This document shows, one piece after another, positions 9,925 to 19,544 of a DNA stretch of 64,000 bases. Position 1 is the stretch's first letter, and every line of letters starts with the position of its first letter. Source of the stretch: Polynucleobacter sp. 30F-ANTBAC. Its GTDB lineage: Bacteria > Pseudomonadota > Gammaproteobacteria > Burkholderiales > Burkholderiaceae. The notes below the pieces were generated by a model. It saw nothing but the letters and a program-made list of their open reading frames with translations. It was not told where the DNA came from and made no database searches. Location of the stretch: positions 1,038,942-1,102,941 of the forward strand of contig NZ_JACVON010000001.1 in assembly GCF_018882385.1 (NCBI RefSeq), written 5' to 3'. A program made the translations under genes and the position numbers.

Positions 9925-10143
9925 TTATGACCTTCTGCCAAACTTTGGCTATTCCTTATCAACATCGACTTCATTCTTGTATTAATGGATTTAGTTCACC
10001 AAATACAAGTTATTTATATTAAGATTGTACATAAATATCGAGATTTATAGTTAATATTGATAAAAATGGGTTCAATTTTTACTTGTAACGACTAAATCTT
10101 TGCGGAAATAAACCTGATTTTTAAATTGATAAGAGAGTCCATT
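9925..10143. promoter_or_regulatory. Divergent control region between gntR and pyruvate carboxylase
   Basis: A degenerate operator, ATAAATATCGAGATTTAT (core TATCGAGA, 10036-10043), lies mid-region. Read rightward it fills the spacer between TTGTAC (10026-10031) and TAGTTA; read leftward a possible -10 TACAAT follows it. A separate inverted repeat, CTTGTATT (9976-9983) and AATACAAG (10002-10009), may be a second binding site. These placements suit a repressor acting on both genes. Promoter hexamers are judged by eye only. Confidence 0.5.
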
Positions 10144-13100
10144 GTGAAAAAAATACGCAGCATACTCATCGCCAATCGATCCGAAATTGCTATTCGTGTC
10201 ATGCGTGCTTCTAACGAATTGGGCATTAGAACGGTTGGTATTTATGCCAATGAAGATCGTTTTGCCCTGCATCGCTTCAAAGCCGATGAAAGTTATTTAG
10301 TTGGTGAGGGTAAAAAACCCATTTCCGCTTATTTGGATATTGAAGATATCTTACGTATTGCCAAAAAAGCCAATGTTGATGCGATTCACCCTGGTTATGG
10401 TTTTTTGTCAGAGAATCCTGACTTTGCAGAAGCATGTCGTAAAAATGACATTATCTTTATAGGCCCTGATCCTAGCGTGATGCGCACACTGGGTAATAAA
10501 GTCGATGCCCGTAACGCCGCAGTTGCTGCAGGCGTCTCTGTCATGCCAGCCACCAAACCTTTGCCGCAAGATTTTAATGAAGCCAAAAAATTAGCTTTAG
10601 CAGTTGGGTACCCATTGATGCTGAAAGCAAGTTGGGGTGGCGGTGGACGAGGGATGCGCGTCATTGAGGATGAAAAATCTTTAGAAGCCGAGTTACCTAT
10701 TGCAAGACGCGAAGCGTTAGCAGCATTTGGTAACGATGAAGTTTATTTAGAAAAACTTGTGAGAAATGCCCGACATGTTGAAGTCCAAATTATCGGCGAT
10801 AAGCATGGCAACGTGGTTCATCTCTTTGAACGTGACTGCTCTGTTCAGCGCAGAAATCAAAAAGTCGTTGAACGAGCTCCAGCTCCTTACTTGAATGAGG
10901 TGCAAAGAAAATCACTATGTGACTCTGCTATTCGCTTGATGCAAGCGGTCCATTACACGCATGCGGGTACTGTTGAATTTTTGATGGATGGCGATTCAGG
11001 TGAGTTTTATTTCATTGAAGTGAATCCACGCATTCAGGTAGAGCATACCGTGACAGAACAAGTGACTGGGATTGATATTGTTAAAGCACAAATTCATATC
11101 AGTGAAGGCGCCAAAATTGGTACTCCTGAATCAGGTATTCCTTCTCAAGAAAATATCAAATTGAACGGCCACGCTTTGCAATGTCGCGTAACCACTGAAG
11201 ATCCTGAGAATGGATTCTCACCTGACTATGGAAAGATTTCAACTTACAGAAGTGCTGCGGGCTTTGGGATTCGCTTAGACGCTGGTACCGCCTATGCTGG
11301 TGCAGTCATTACCCCATTCTATGACTCATTATTAGTTAAAGTGACAGCCTCCGCACCAACTTCTAAAGAAGCAATTGCTCGTATGGATCGCGCACTCCGA
11401 GAATTCAGAGTTCGCGGTCTCAGCACGAATCTGCAGTTCTTAGAAAATGTCATTAATCACCCGTTATTTATTTCTGGCGAATGTTCAACTCGATTTATTG
11501 ATAACACGCCCGAACTTTATAAATTCCCAAAACGTCGAGATCGCGCAACACGCCTCTTGAACTTCATCAGTGGCGTCATTGTGAATGGCAATCCAGAAGT
11601 TGCTGGCAGAACACTACCAGCATTACCATTAAGCAAACCTTTGATTCCTAAAATAGATCCTAATCAAGTGCTAGATGTGGGAACCAAGGATCGATTAACT
11701 GCCATGGGGCCTAAAAAATTCAGTGAGTGGATGCGAAATGAAAAGCGAATCCTCTTAACCGATACAACGATGCGTGATGCCCATCAATCGCTCTTTGCAA
11801 CTCGCATGAGAACAGATGATATGGTCAAAATTGCGCCATATTACGCGCAAAATTTATCTCAACTATTCTCATTAGAATGTTGGGGTGGTGCCACTTTTGA
11901 TGTGTCGATGAGATTTTTAAACGAAGATCCATGGGATCGTTTAAAGAAGATTAGGTCAGCTGCTCCTAATATTTTGTTACAAATGTTACTGCGCTCATCG
12001 AATGCCGTTGGTTACACCAACTATCCCGACAATGTGGTGCGCTACTTCATTGAACAAGCCGCTCAAAATGGCATTGATCTATTCCGCGTTTTTGACTCAC
12101 TCAACTGGGTTGAAAATATGCGTGTATCAATGGATGCCGTATTAGAAAATAATGCTCTATGTGAAGCAACCATCTGCTACACCGGTGATATTTTTAATCC
12201 CAACCGCGCCAAGTACAACTTAAATTACTACGTCAATATGGCGAAACAGCTTGAAAAAGCTGGTGCTCATATTATTGGCATTAAAGATATGGCTGGCGTT
12301 TGTAGACCTCTTGCAATTACCGCTTTAGTTAAAGCGATTAAAGAGGAAGTGGGCTTACCAGTTCACTTCCATACCCACGACACCAGTGGCGCTTCCATTG
12401 CATCCGTATTAGCAGCCATTGAGGCTGGAGTTGATGCAGTGGATGGTGCTATGGATGCCATGAGTGGCCTCACATCGCAGCCAAGCTTAGGGGGAATCAT
12501 CGCATCAACTGAAGGAACCTCACGTGACTCGGGCATTGCCCTGAATCAAATTAGACCTGTTTCAGCGTACTGGGAAGGTGTACGTAAATTTTACTCACCA
12601 TTTGAAGCGGATATCCGCTCAGGCACCTCAGACGTCTACCTTCATGAAATGCCAGGCGGTCAATACACCAACTTAAGAGAGCAAGCCAGATCATTAGGCA
12701 TTGATCAACGCTGGTCTGAGGTTGCTCAAGCCTATGCGGATGTCAATCAACTATTTGGTGATATTGTTAAAGTTACTCCAAGCTCCAAAGTAGTTGGTGA
12801 CATGGCTCTTTATATGGTTACCAATGATTTAACACCTGAGCAAGTACTCGATCCAGCTAAAGAAATCAATTTCCCTGAATCAGTTATTTCTCTTTTCCGT
12901 GGAGAAATGGGTTATCCAGCAGATGGGTTCCCTAAAGAATTAGGCAAGAAAATTCTTAAAGATAAAGTGGCTATTGATGGTCGAGCAGGCGCTCATCTTG
13001 AATCAACAGATTTAGTAAAAACTAAAAAACAAGCTGAAGAAAAAATTAATCGTCATATTAGCGATACCGAACTAGCTTCTTACTTAATGTATCCGAAAGT

Positions 13101-13590
13101 ATTTACTACTTATGCGGATCATCATAAACACAATGGTGATGTTTCCCTATTACCAACACCCGTGTTTTTCTACGGCTTAAATTCTGGCGAAGAAATGGCG
13201 ATTGAAATTGACCCAGGAAAAACTTTAGTCATTCGACTTCAAGGCACAACACCTGTCGATGAAGAAGGAGTTGTTCGAGTATTTTTTGAATTGAATGGTC
13301 AACCTCGAACAGTTAAAGTCAAGAAGTTAGGTGCCACAGCCACTAAAGTCGGTCGCATCAAAGCTGAAATTGATAACCCAAAACATATTGCTGCGCCATT
13401 ACCGGGAATGATTTCAACCATTGCAGTCAAAGAAGGTCAAAAGATTCAAAAAGGCAATCCCCTTGTATCAATTGAAGCCATGAAAATGGAAACCATGATT
13501 ACAGCCAATGAAGATGGTGTGATCAAGAAAATTCATGTAAGCTCAGGCAATCAAGTCGATGCAAAAGACTTATTAATTGAATTTATCTAA
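10144..13590 (+). CDS. pyc: Pyruvate carboxylase
   Basis: A single-chain biotin enzyme that carboxylates pyruvate to oxaloacetate with ATP and bicarbonate. Biotin carboxylase occupies about residues 1-460 (ATP-grasp glycine loop WGGGGRGM, HVEVQIIGD, EVNPRIQVEHTVTE), the carboxyltransferase about 530-810 (TTMRDAHQSLFATRMRT, GIKDMAGV, HFHTHDTSG), and biotinyl carrier the last 70 residues (EAMKMETM, with the biotinylated Lys). Length 1148 fits the alpha4 form. I chose GTG 10144 because AGAGAG lies 6 bp before it; a TTG at 10126 in frame has no such site. Next to two pyruvate-producing meta-cleavage operons, it probably tops up the TCA cycle during growth on aromatics. Confidence 0.93.
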   Translation: MKKIRSILIANRSEIAIRVMRASNELGIRTVGIYANEDRFALHRFKADESYLVGEGKKPISAYLDIEDILRIAKKANVDAIHPGYGFLSENPDFAEACRKNDIIFIGPDPSVMRTLGNKVDARNAAVAAGVSVMPATKPLPQDFNEAKKLALAVGYPLMLKASWGGGGRGMRVIEDEKSLEAELPIARREALAAFGNDEVYLEKLVRNARHVEVQIIGDKHGNVVHLFERDCSVQRRNQKVVERAPAPYLNEVQRKSLCDSAIRLMQAVHYTHAGTVEFLMDGDSGEFYFIEVNPRIQVEHTVTEQVTGIDIVKAQIHISEGAKIGTPESGIPSQENIKLNGHALQCRVTTEDPENGFSPDYGKISTYRSAAGFGIRLDAGTAYAGAVITPFYDSLLVKVTASAPTSKEAIARMDRALREFRVRGLSTNLQFLENVINHPLFISGECSTRFIDNTPELYKFPKRRDRATRLLNFISGVIVNGNPEVAGRTLPALPLSKPLIPKIDPNQVLDVGTKDRLTAMGPKKFSEWMRNEKRILLTDTTMRDAHQSLFATRMRTDDMVKIAPYYAQNLSQLFSLECWGGATFDVSMRFLNEDPWDRLKKIRSAAPNILLQMLLRSSNAVGYTNYPDNVVRYFIEQAAQNGIDLFRVFDSLNWVENMRVSMDAVLENNALCEATICYTGDIFNPNRAKYNLNYYVNMAKQLEKAGAHIIGIKDMAGVCRPLAITALVKAIKEEVGLPVHFHTHDTSGASIASVLAAIEAGVDAVDGAMDAMSGLTSQPSLGGIIASTEGTSRDSGIALNQIRPVSAYWEGVRKFYSPFEADIRSGTSDVYLHEMPGGQYTNLREQARSLGIDQRWSEVAQAYADVNQLFGDIVKVTPSSKVVGDMALYMVTNDLTPEQVLDPAKEINFPESVISLFRGEMGYPADGFPKELGKKILKDKVAIDGRAGAHLESTDLVKTKKQAEEKINRHISDTELASYLMYPKVFTTYADHHKHNGDVSLLPTPVFFYGLNSGEEMAIEIDPGKTLVIRLQGTTPVDEEGVVRVFFELNGQPRTVKVKKLGATATKVGRIKAEIDNPKHIAAPLPGMISTIAVKEGQKIQKGNPLVSIEAMKMETMITANEDGVIKKIHVSSGNQVDAKDLLIEFI

Positions 13591-13606
13591 GCTGCCAGGA
13601 TAACAA

Positions 13607-14293
13607 ATGTTGAGCAATAGTTTTATGAATAATGTTCCTTGGTTGGAATGTTTAGACCCTGATGAACTTGCAAGAGTTCATCAGGAGTTAACCATTAAGC
13701 AAATTGCCAAAAATGAATATGTTTGTCGTAAAGGTGAAATACCAGATTACTGGTATGGCGTTATCTCAGGCCTAATTAAAGCCAACAATGTTTCTCATGG
13801 GGGTAAATCCATTACCTATATGGCCATCCCTTCTGGAAGTTGGTTTGGTGAAAGCCCCTTAATGAGAAAAGAGGTGGTTCGCTCTTACGATGCCATTGCT
13901 ATGCGTGACTCTGTTTTAATTTGCCTACCCAAAGAAACATTTCATTGGATATTGAGTAAGAACATTGAATTCAATCAATACATCATTCAGCAAATTAATG
14001 AACGACTTTTTCATTTCATTTCAATGATTGAATCTGAAAGATTTTTAGATACTAATTCTCGAGTTGCAAAAATCATTGCTGGGTTATTTAACCAACACCT
14101 TTACCCAGGTCAGAGCACTGCTCTGAAGTTATCCCAAGAAGAAGTTGGCTTTTTAACAGGCCTTTCACGACAAAGAACTAATATGGCATTAAAGAAATTA
14201 GAAAGCTTGGGGTACATCAAAATTAGTTATGGTGAAGTTGAAGTTACTGATTTAGAGAATTTAAGAAAAATGGGCAATGAAACCTATGAGTAA
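13607..14293 (+). CDS. Crp/Fnr family transcriptional regulator
   Basis: The 228-residue protein has an N-terminal cyclic-nucleotide-binding-like beta-roll (about residues 10-130; GSWFGESPLM) and a C-terminal Crp-type winged helix with recognition segment EEVGFLTGLSRQRTNMALKKLE. It lacks the FNR cysteine cluster, and the phosphate-binding Arg-Ala pair of true CRP is not evident, so its effector is unknown. It starts 16 bp after pyruvate carboxylase and is followed by a flavoprotein gene 39 bp on, so all three may be cotranscribed. It is a candidate regulator of the nearby catabolic genes, but nothing here proves that. Confidence 0.85.
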   Translation: MLSNSFMNNVPWLECLDPDELARVHQELTIKQIAKNEYVCRKGEIPDYWYGVISGLIKANNVSHGGKSITYMAIPSGSWFGESPLMRKEVVRSYDAIAMRDSVLICLPKETFHWILSKNIEFNQYIIQQINERLFHFISMIESERFLDTNSRVAKIIAGLFNQHLYPGQSTALKLSQEEVGFLTGLSRQRTNMALKKLESLGYIKISYGEVEVTDLENLRKMGNETYE

Positions 14294-14332
14294 TCCTCAC
14301 ACCTCGATCCAAAAGCCCTTTTTAAAGTAATT

Positions 14333-15034
14333 ATGAAAATATTTATTGTTCATGCGCATCCAGAACCACAATCTTTTTGTACGGCTATGAAAGATACGGC
14401 GGTTGAAACATTTCAAAGCTTAGGTCACGAGGTACAAGTATCTGATTTACACCAAATGAATTGGAATCCTGTAGCTAGTAGTAATGACTTTGAGGTTAGA
14501 AGTCAGCCTGATTATTTGGTCTATGCGCTTGAACAGCGCGAAGCCTATAAAAGTGGAAAAATTTCACCTGATATTCAGGCTGAAATTGATAAATTGAAAT
14601 GGTGCGATGTTCTGATATTTAATTTCCCCATGTATTGGTTTTCTGTCCCAGCTATTCTTAAAGGTTGGATTGATCGCGTTTTTATATCTGGTTTTTGCTA
14701 TGGTGGCAAACGTTTCTATGATCAAGGTGGATTAAAAGGGAAAAAAGGCCTCATGGCGTTTACCTTGGGTGGACGCGAACATATGTTTGGCGAAGATAAG
14801 ATTCACGGTGACATGAGCACCATGCTACGTCCATTGCTGAGAGGGTCTATGGCTTATGTCGGCTTATCCGTACTTCCCCCATTTATTGGCTGGCACGTTC
14901 CTTATATTACGGATGAGGACCGCCAAATTCTTTTAAAACAATATCGCGAATATCTTACCAATCTAGATCAACTAGAACCTTTGAGCTTCCCTAGCTTGGC
15001 AAACTTTGATGACCGCATGATGCCAAAAATTTAA
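14333..15034 (+). CDS. NAD(P)H dehydrogenase (quinone), flavodoxin-fold
   Basis: The 233-residue protein belongs to the NQO1/KefF/YwrO family of FMN- or FAD-dependent quinone reductases. The N-terminus MKIFIVHAHPEPQSF has the characteristic HAHP motif, and NFPMYWFSVPAILKGWIDRVF is the conserved dimer and flavin-site segment. Two-electron reduction of quinones formed from catechols would be protective in this setting, which is inference. It is the third gene of the pyc-crp group and ends about 35 bp before a bidirectional terminator. Confidence 0.85.
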   Translation: MKIFIVHAHPEPQSFCTAMKDTAVETFQSLGHEVQVSDLHQMNWNPVASSNDFEVRSQPDYLVYALEQREAYKSGKISPDIQAEIDKLKWCDVLIFNFPMYWFSVPAILKGWIDRVFISGFCYGGKRFYDQGGLKGKKGLMAFTLGGREHMFGEDKIHGDMSTMLRPLLRGSMAYVGLSVLPPFIGWHVPYITDEDRQILLKQYREYLTNLDQLEPLSFPSLANFDDRMMPKI

Positions 15035-15070
15035 TGCTTTCTTCCTTTGAATCTTTAGAAATCACCACAT

Positions 15071-15104
15071 AAAAAGAAACCCCTCAACTGAGGGGTTTCT
15101 TTTT
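15071..15104. terminator. Bidirectional rho-independent terminator
   Basis: Stem GAAACCCCTC (15076-15085) and GAGGGGTTTC (15090-15099), loop AACT, with A-run on the left and T-run on the right. It separates the plus-strand pyc group from the minus-strand meta-cleavage operon and can serve both. Confidence 0.9.
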
Positions 15105-15138
15105 AATAAGACCAAGGAAACTTGATATCACTGAACCA

Positions 15139-15636
15139 TCAATCAAAACTTGGCACAGTCGATATGAGAATTTCATCTGCTGTTTTCTTTTGACTATCGC
15201 TCATGCTTTCGTAGAGCTTCTTTGCTGAATCATGAATTTGCTCCATGCCAGCATATCTATTCTGAGTGACACCTAACACTTGACCAATTTGCTGAACGGC
15301 TGTTGCGCCACCTAAACGTGCTTTTGCTCTTTTTATATCTGTAAACAAAGCTACTAAACTTTTCTCATATTCAGACCATAATGCCTGTTGCTCTTTGGTG
15401 ATATTTAATTTTTTCTTGGTCGCATCCAAGCGCTCCATGTAGTAATCAAATGATCCAATAGGGCTACGATCAATTTCATAGCGTTTGCCGCCGATGCCTC
15501 GGTTTTTAAATTCCTGGTTCATTTCCTCACGCGCCGTTGGCTTAGCATCTGCCAAGGCTGTCAATGAAAAACAGGCCCCGATGATAAGAATCAAAGATGA
15601 TTGAATAAGTTTATTAGCGCTCAATTGAGTCCTCAC
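15139..15636 (-). CDS. Spy/CpxP-like LTXXQ-motif periplasmic protein
   Basis: A 165-residue secreted protein: N-terminal signal peptide (hydrophobic run to about residue 29, ending SLTALADA) and a helical mature part with the segment LNITKEQQALWSEYEKSL, which resembles the LTXXQ repeat of Spy/CpxP chaperones, here degenerate. It begins 20 bp after dmpD and is the last gene of the long meta-cleavage operon. Members of this family bind unfolded periplasmic proteins. Its presence in an aromatic operon may reflect envelope stress by phenols or catechols, an inference. Confidence 0.7.
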   Translation of the reverse strand: MRTQLSANKLIQSSLILIIGACFSLTALADAKPTAREEMNQEFKNRGIGGKRYEIDRSPIGSFDYYMERLDATKKKLNITKEQQALWSEYEKSLVALFTDIKRAKARLGGATAVQQIGQVLGVTQNRYAGMEQIHDSAKKLYESMSDSQKKTADEILISTVPSFD

Positions 15637-15656
15637 TGATCTATGCTTAAAAAATT

Positions 15657-16499
15657 TTAAGCTCTAGCTTCCAAAAAGAAATTCAATAATAGCTGATTAA
15701 ATCTAGCTGAGTGCTCAATTTGCGTCCAATGGCCACATTCTCCAAAGACATGTAACTGCGACTTTGAAATTAACTCATGCAAACGCAAACTGGCCGATAA
15801 AGGAATAATGGCATCATCGCGTCCATGAATAATCATGGTTTCATGGGTTAATGTCTTGATTTTCCCTTCATCGCTAGCCAATGCATCCACCCAACGCTGG
15901 CGTGGCGCTGGGAACATGGCTGAGAATGCTTCTTGGAATCCCGGGCGAATACTTGCCTCATAACGTAACTTAGCAAGATCATCACTGACTAAATTTTTAT
16001 TAAAGGCAAATAAGTTAACAAGCTCTTTCATATGCTCAAGGGTGCCTTTGTACCCCCAAACGGCATCCAAGCCCTCAGTCAATTCAAACTTAGTACCTGC
16101 CGCACCCATCAAAACTAAACGATTGACACGATCAGGCGCTCTTAAAGCCAAGGCTAGCGCTAGACCTCCACCAAATGAATTACCTACTAAATGAGCTTTT
16201 TCAATTTTCAATGCGTCCATCAAGCTCAGGGCATGTGAGACCCACATATCCATGCTGTACTGCACATTAGCGGGCCTTTCTGTAAATCCAAAACCCACCA
16301 TGTCTGGCGCAACCACTCTAAATTTTTCTGCAAGGACTGGCATTGTTAAACGCCAGTTAGCATATGCTGTCACACCAGGACCAGAACCATGAATCAAGAA
16401 GATCGGATCCCCTTGACCATGATCTTGATAATTCGTTTTGATGCCTCCAGCAACAATGGATTGACCGATTTCAGGATTTGTTGAAACTGTAGACATCAT
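15657..16499 (-). CDS. dmpD: 2-hydroxymuconic semialdehyde hydrolase
   Basis: A 280-residue alpha/beta hydrolase of the DmpD/XylF group, which cleaves the meta-fission product to 2-hydroxypentadienoate and formate (or another acid when the ring is substituted). The oxyanion segment is HGSGPGVTAYANW, the nucleophile Ser sits in VGNSFGGGLA, the acid Asp in HGRDDAIIP, and the His in GHWTQIEH. In classical dmp operons dmpD follows dmpC; here it is next to last, after dmpI, so gene order has been shuffled. The start could also be the second Met codon at 16496. Confidence 0.9.
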   Translation of the reverse strand: MMSTVSTNPEIGQSIVAGGIKTNYQDHGQGDPIFLIHGSGPGVTAYANWRLTMPVLAEKFRVVAPDMVGFGFTERPANVQYSMDMWVSHALSLMDALKIEKAHLVGNSFGGGLALALALRAPDRVNRLVLMGAAGTKFELTEGLDAVWGYKGTLEHMKELVNLFAFNKNLVSDDLAKLRYEASIRPGFQEAFSAMFPAPRQRWVDALASDEGKIKTLTHETMIIHGRDDAIIPLSASLRLHELISKSQLHVFGECGHWTQIEHSARFNQLLLNFFLEARA

Positions 16500-16510
16500 G
16501 ACCCTTTAAT

Positions 16511-16702
16511 TTATCGACCCAAATCTTTTGCTGTTACCCCAGCAATACCCCAGTTTTCTTTTGGCATATCGTGGATCCAAACTCTTACATTTTCCTTGGG
16601 CGCACCAACAGCCTCATGAAGTGCCTGTGTCACTTTTTCAATCACAGCGCGCTTTTGGTCTTCAGTGCGGCCTTCCATCAAATAAATTTGTGCAAATGGC
16701 AT
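16511..16702 (-). CDS. dmpI: 4-oxalocrotonate tautomerase
   Basis: The 63-residue protein starts Met-Pro; after removal of Met, Pro1 is the catalytic base of the tautomerase superfamily. The conserved pattern PFAQIYLMEGRTEDQKRAVI and the arginine in the segment VRVWIHDMPKENWGIAG fit the 62-residue hexameric 4-OT. It converts 2-hydroxymuconate to 2-oxo-3-hexenedioate, the substrate of the DmpH gene immediately upstream (18 bp). Confidence 0.93.
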   Translation of the reverse strand: MPFAQIYLMEGRTEDQKRAVIEKVTQALHEAVGAPKENVRVWIHDMPKENWGIAGVTAKDLGR

Positions 16703-16720
16703 TTGAGTATCCTTTATGAA

Positions 16721-17509
16721 TTAGATGAAACGTAAACTGGTGCTACCCATTCCCTGAATCTTTAATGTCACGTTATCACCAGCTGCTACTGCAACGGCTT
16801 CAGTTACACCACCCGATAAAATTAAAGTGCCAGCAGGAATTTCTTCACCACGTGCGCCTAAGTGATTCGCCATCATGGCAATAGCAGCTGCAGGATGACC
16901 CAATACCGCAGCACCAGCACCAAAGGCTACTGGCTCACCATTTTTTTCAAGCACGATACCAACTGTTCTCAAATCAACATCACCCACATACACAGGATTG
17001 CCACCGATCACGAAGCGAGCTGCTGAGGTGTTATCTGCAATCACGCTCTTTAAGTCAAATTTGAAATCGCGATAACGTGAGTCAATCACCTCAATGCCGG
17101 GCAATACGAAGTCTGTCGCAGCCAATACTGAACCAATGTGGCAGCCTGGCCCTTTAAGTGCTTTCTTTAATACGAAAGCAATTTCTGGCTCCACTTTTGG
17201 ATGGATTAATTCTGATACTTTGCACTCGCCGCCATCGGGCAATGCATAGTAATCAGCCATGAAACCAAAACATGGTGTCTCAACACCCATTTGCTTCATC
17301 TTGGCGTGTGAAGTCAAGCCAGCTTTAAGGCCTGCAATTTTATGACCTCTAGCGATTTTTCGACGCTTGATTTCATCTTGAATGGCGTAAGCATCATCCC
17401 AATCCATCTCAGGATGATCATCCGTGATCTTTGGAGTATCTTTTGCATTTAATTCACAGTTCTCAAGATGCTCTGCTAATTTTTTAATGGTTGCTTGATC
17501 TAACTTCAT
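16721..17509 (-). CDS. dmpH: 4-oxalocrotonate decarboxylase
   Basis: The 262-residue Mg-dependent enzyme removes CO2 from 2-oxo-3-hexenedioate. It has the metal-site HPKVEPEIAFV, the IDSRYRDFKFDLKSVIADN segment diagnostic of DmpH over DmpE, and AAVLGHPAAAIAM. I set the start at 17509, where AAGGAAAG lies just upstream; a longer frame to 17566 would run into dmpG and adds a non-conserved 19-residue tail. DmpH normally works in complex with the hydratase DmpE, encoded further up the same operon. Confidence 0.9.
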   Translation of the reverse strand: MKLDQATIKKLAEHLENCELNAKDTPKITDDHPEMDWDDAYAIQDEIKRRKIARGHKIAGLKAGLTSHAKMKQMGVETPCFGFMADYYALPDGGECKVSELIHPKVEPEIAFVLKKALKGPGCHIGSVLAATDFVLPGIEVIDSRYRDFKFDLKSVIADNTSAARFVIGGNPVYVGDVDLRTVGIVLEKNGEPVAFGAGAAVLGHPAAAIAMMANHLGARGEEIPAGTLILSGGVTEAVAVAAGDNVTLKIQGMGSTSLRFI

Positions 17510-17540
17510 ATTCTTTCCTTTAACCTCAATAAGGTTTCTA

Positions 17541-18572
17541 TTAAATAAGTCCACGCGCTTTTGCAAGCGTCATCGCTGTATCTTCAATCATGTCTTCTTG
17601 GCCACCAACCATGCCTTTACGACCCAACTCAACCAAAAGTTCACGAGCAGAAATGCCATATTTCTTTTCAGCACGTTTTGCAAACAATAAGAATGATGAG
17701 TAAACGCCGGCATAACCTAAAGTTAATGAATCTCTATCAATTCGAATCACGTGATCCATGATAGGTACTACTAGATCTTCAGCAACGTCTTGAATCTTGA
17801 ATACATCAACACCCGTTTCAATCCCCATGCGATCACATACCGCAATAAATACTTCCATCGGCGTGTTACCAGCACCAGCGCCCAAACCAGCAGCTGCCGC
17901 ATCAATACGATTTGCACCACATTCAACCGCAGCCAATGAGTTGGCAATACCCATTGCCATATTATGGTGACCATGGAAACCTAACTCAGTCTTTGGATCT
18001 AATGCTTGACGAACAGCTGTTAAACGTTCTTTCACATCATCTGGCAACATATAACCAGCAGAGTCAGTCACATAAACGCAATTAGCGCCATAGGATTCCA
18101 TTAATTTAGCTTGCTCAACCAATTTCTCTGGAGATGCTTTATGAGCCATCATCAAGAAGCCAACGGTATCCATTCCTAATTTACGACCCATACCAATATG
18201 CTGCTCTGATACGTCAGCCTCGGTACAGTGTGTTGCAACACGAATACAGTGCACACCTAATTCGTGAGCCATTTTTAAATGATCAACCGTACCCATGCCT
18301 GGTAAAAGCAATGCTGATACTTTGGCATTTTTCATCTTTGGAATGACGGCAGACAAATATTCTTCGTCCGTATGTGCCGGGAAACCATAGTTAACAGATG
18401 ACCCGCCTAAACCGTCACCATGGGTGACTTCAATCAATGGCACACCAGCATCATCTAAACCACAGGCAATTGTTTCCATCTGCTCCAATGTCATTTGATG
18501 ACGCTTTGGGTGCATACCATCACGCAATGTCATGTCATGAACGGTGATTTTTTTACCTTTTAAGCTGCTCAT
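17541..18572 (-). CDS. dmpG: 4-hydroxy-2-oxovalerate aldolase
   Basis: A 343-residue DmpG/BphI-type aldolase with Arg17, Asp18 and His21 in TLRDGMH, matching the classical catalytic positions, and metal ligands in FHGHHN. It forms pyruvate and acetaldehyde and channels the latter to DmpF, whose gene lies 40 bp upstream. It has the standard [10 protein letters not shown] segment, unlike the second copy at 4787. Confidence 0.94.
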   Translation of the reverse strand: MSSLKGKKITVHDMTLRDGMHPKRHQMTLEQMETIACGLDDAGVPLIEVTHGDGLGGSSVNYGFPAHTDEEYLSAVIPKMKNAKVSALLLPGMGTVDHLKMAHELGVHCIRVATHCTEADVSEQHIGMGRKLGMDTVGFLMMAHKASPEKLVEQAKLMESYGANCVYVTDSAGYMLPDDVKERLTAVRQALDPKTELGFHGHHNMAMGIANSLAAVECGANRIDAAAAGLGAGAGNTPMEVFIAVCDRMGIETGVDVFKIQDVAEDLVVPIMDHVIRIDRDSLTLGYAGVYSSFLLFAKRAEKKYGISARELLVELGRKGMVGGQEDMIEDTAMTLAKARGLI

Positions 18573-18612
18573 ATTCTTAATCCTTTATTTCTAAATTCTT
18601 TTAATTGGTTAA

Positions 18613-19509
18613 TTAATAAACCAACTTGCCAGACAACATTTCTTCTGCAAACATCTCAGCAGTTCTTGCAGCAGCTGCAGTCATGATGTCTAAGTTACCA
18701 GCGTATTTAGGCAAGTAATCACCTAAACCTTCAACTTCCATAAATACAGATACGCGATTGCCATCAAATACTGGACCGTTCACCAATCGATAGCCTGGAA
18801 CGTACTTTTGCACTTCCTTGATCATGTCATGAATCGAAGCCGTAATTTTGGCTTGATCTGGCTCACCTTCGACCAAACAGTGAATCGTGTCACGCATCAT
18901 CAATGGAGGTTCTGCTGGATTAACGATAATGATGGCTTTACCTTTTTCTGCGCCACCTACTTTTTCAACAGCACCCGCTGTTGTTCGTGTGAACTCATCA
19001 ATATTCTTACGTGTTCCAGGACCAATTGAACGGCTAGATACTGTCGCAACAATTTCACCATAAAGTACTTTTTGCACACGTGAAACTGCCGCCACCATTG
19101 GAATAGTTGCCTGACCGCCACATGTCACCATGTTCACGTTCATTTCTTTTTTACCCAAGTGCTCTTTCAAGTTCACCGGTGGAATGCAATAAGGACCAAT
19201 CGCCGCAGGCGTTAAGTCAATCATTAACACACCCAATTCATTTAATTTACGTGAGTTCTCAGCATGAACATAAGCAGAAGTTGCATCAAACGCAATTTGA
19301 ACCCCGTCAGCTTTAACGTGTGGCAACAAACCATCAACGCCATCTGAAGTTGTCTTGATACCCATCTCACGAGCACGCTTTAAACCATCAGACTCAGGAT
19401 CAATACCCACCATCCATACTGGCTCCAATACTGGGCTTCTTTGTAATTTCGCTAATAGATCAGTACCAATATTTCCAGGACCAATCAATGCACATTTAAT
19501 TTTTTTCAT
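18613..19509 (-). CDS. dmpF: Acetaldehyde dehydrogenase, acylating
   Basis: The 298-residue enzyme has Rossmann motif [10 protein letters not shown] and catalytic Cys130 in [10 protein letters not shown], the usual form of the family. It makes acetyl-CoA from acetaldehyde, NAD and CoA in complex with DmpG. It is about 11 residues shorter at the C-terminus than its paralogue at 5845. Confidence 0.94.
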   Translation of the reverse strand: MKKIKCALIGPGNIGTDLLAKLQRSPVLEPVWMVGIDPESDGLKRAREMGIKTTSDGVDGLLPHVKADGVQIAFDATSAYVHAENSRKLNELGVLMIDLTPAAIGPYCIPPVNLKEHLGKKEMNVNMVTCGGQATIPMVAAVSRVQKVLYGEIVATVSSRSIGPGTRKNIDEFTRTTAGAVEKVGGAEKGKAIIIVNPAEPPLMMRDTIHCLVEGEPDQAKITASIHDMIKEVQKYVPGYRLVNGPVFDGNRVSVFMEVEGLGDYLPKYAGNLDIMTAAAARTAEMFAEEMLSGKLVY

Positions 19510-19544
19510 TTAAGAACACCTTATTTATCAAATTCAATAATTAT

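Noticed and set aside
17510..17566. N-terminal extension of dmpH
   Set aside because: It overlaps dmpG, is not conserved, and the Shine-Dalgarno AAGGAAAG supports 17509.
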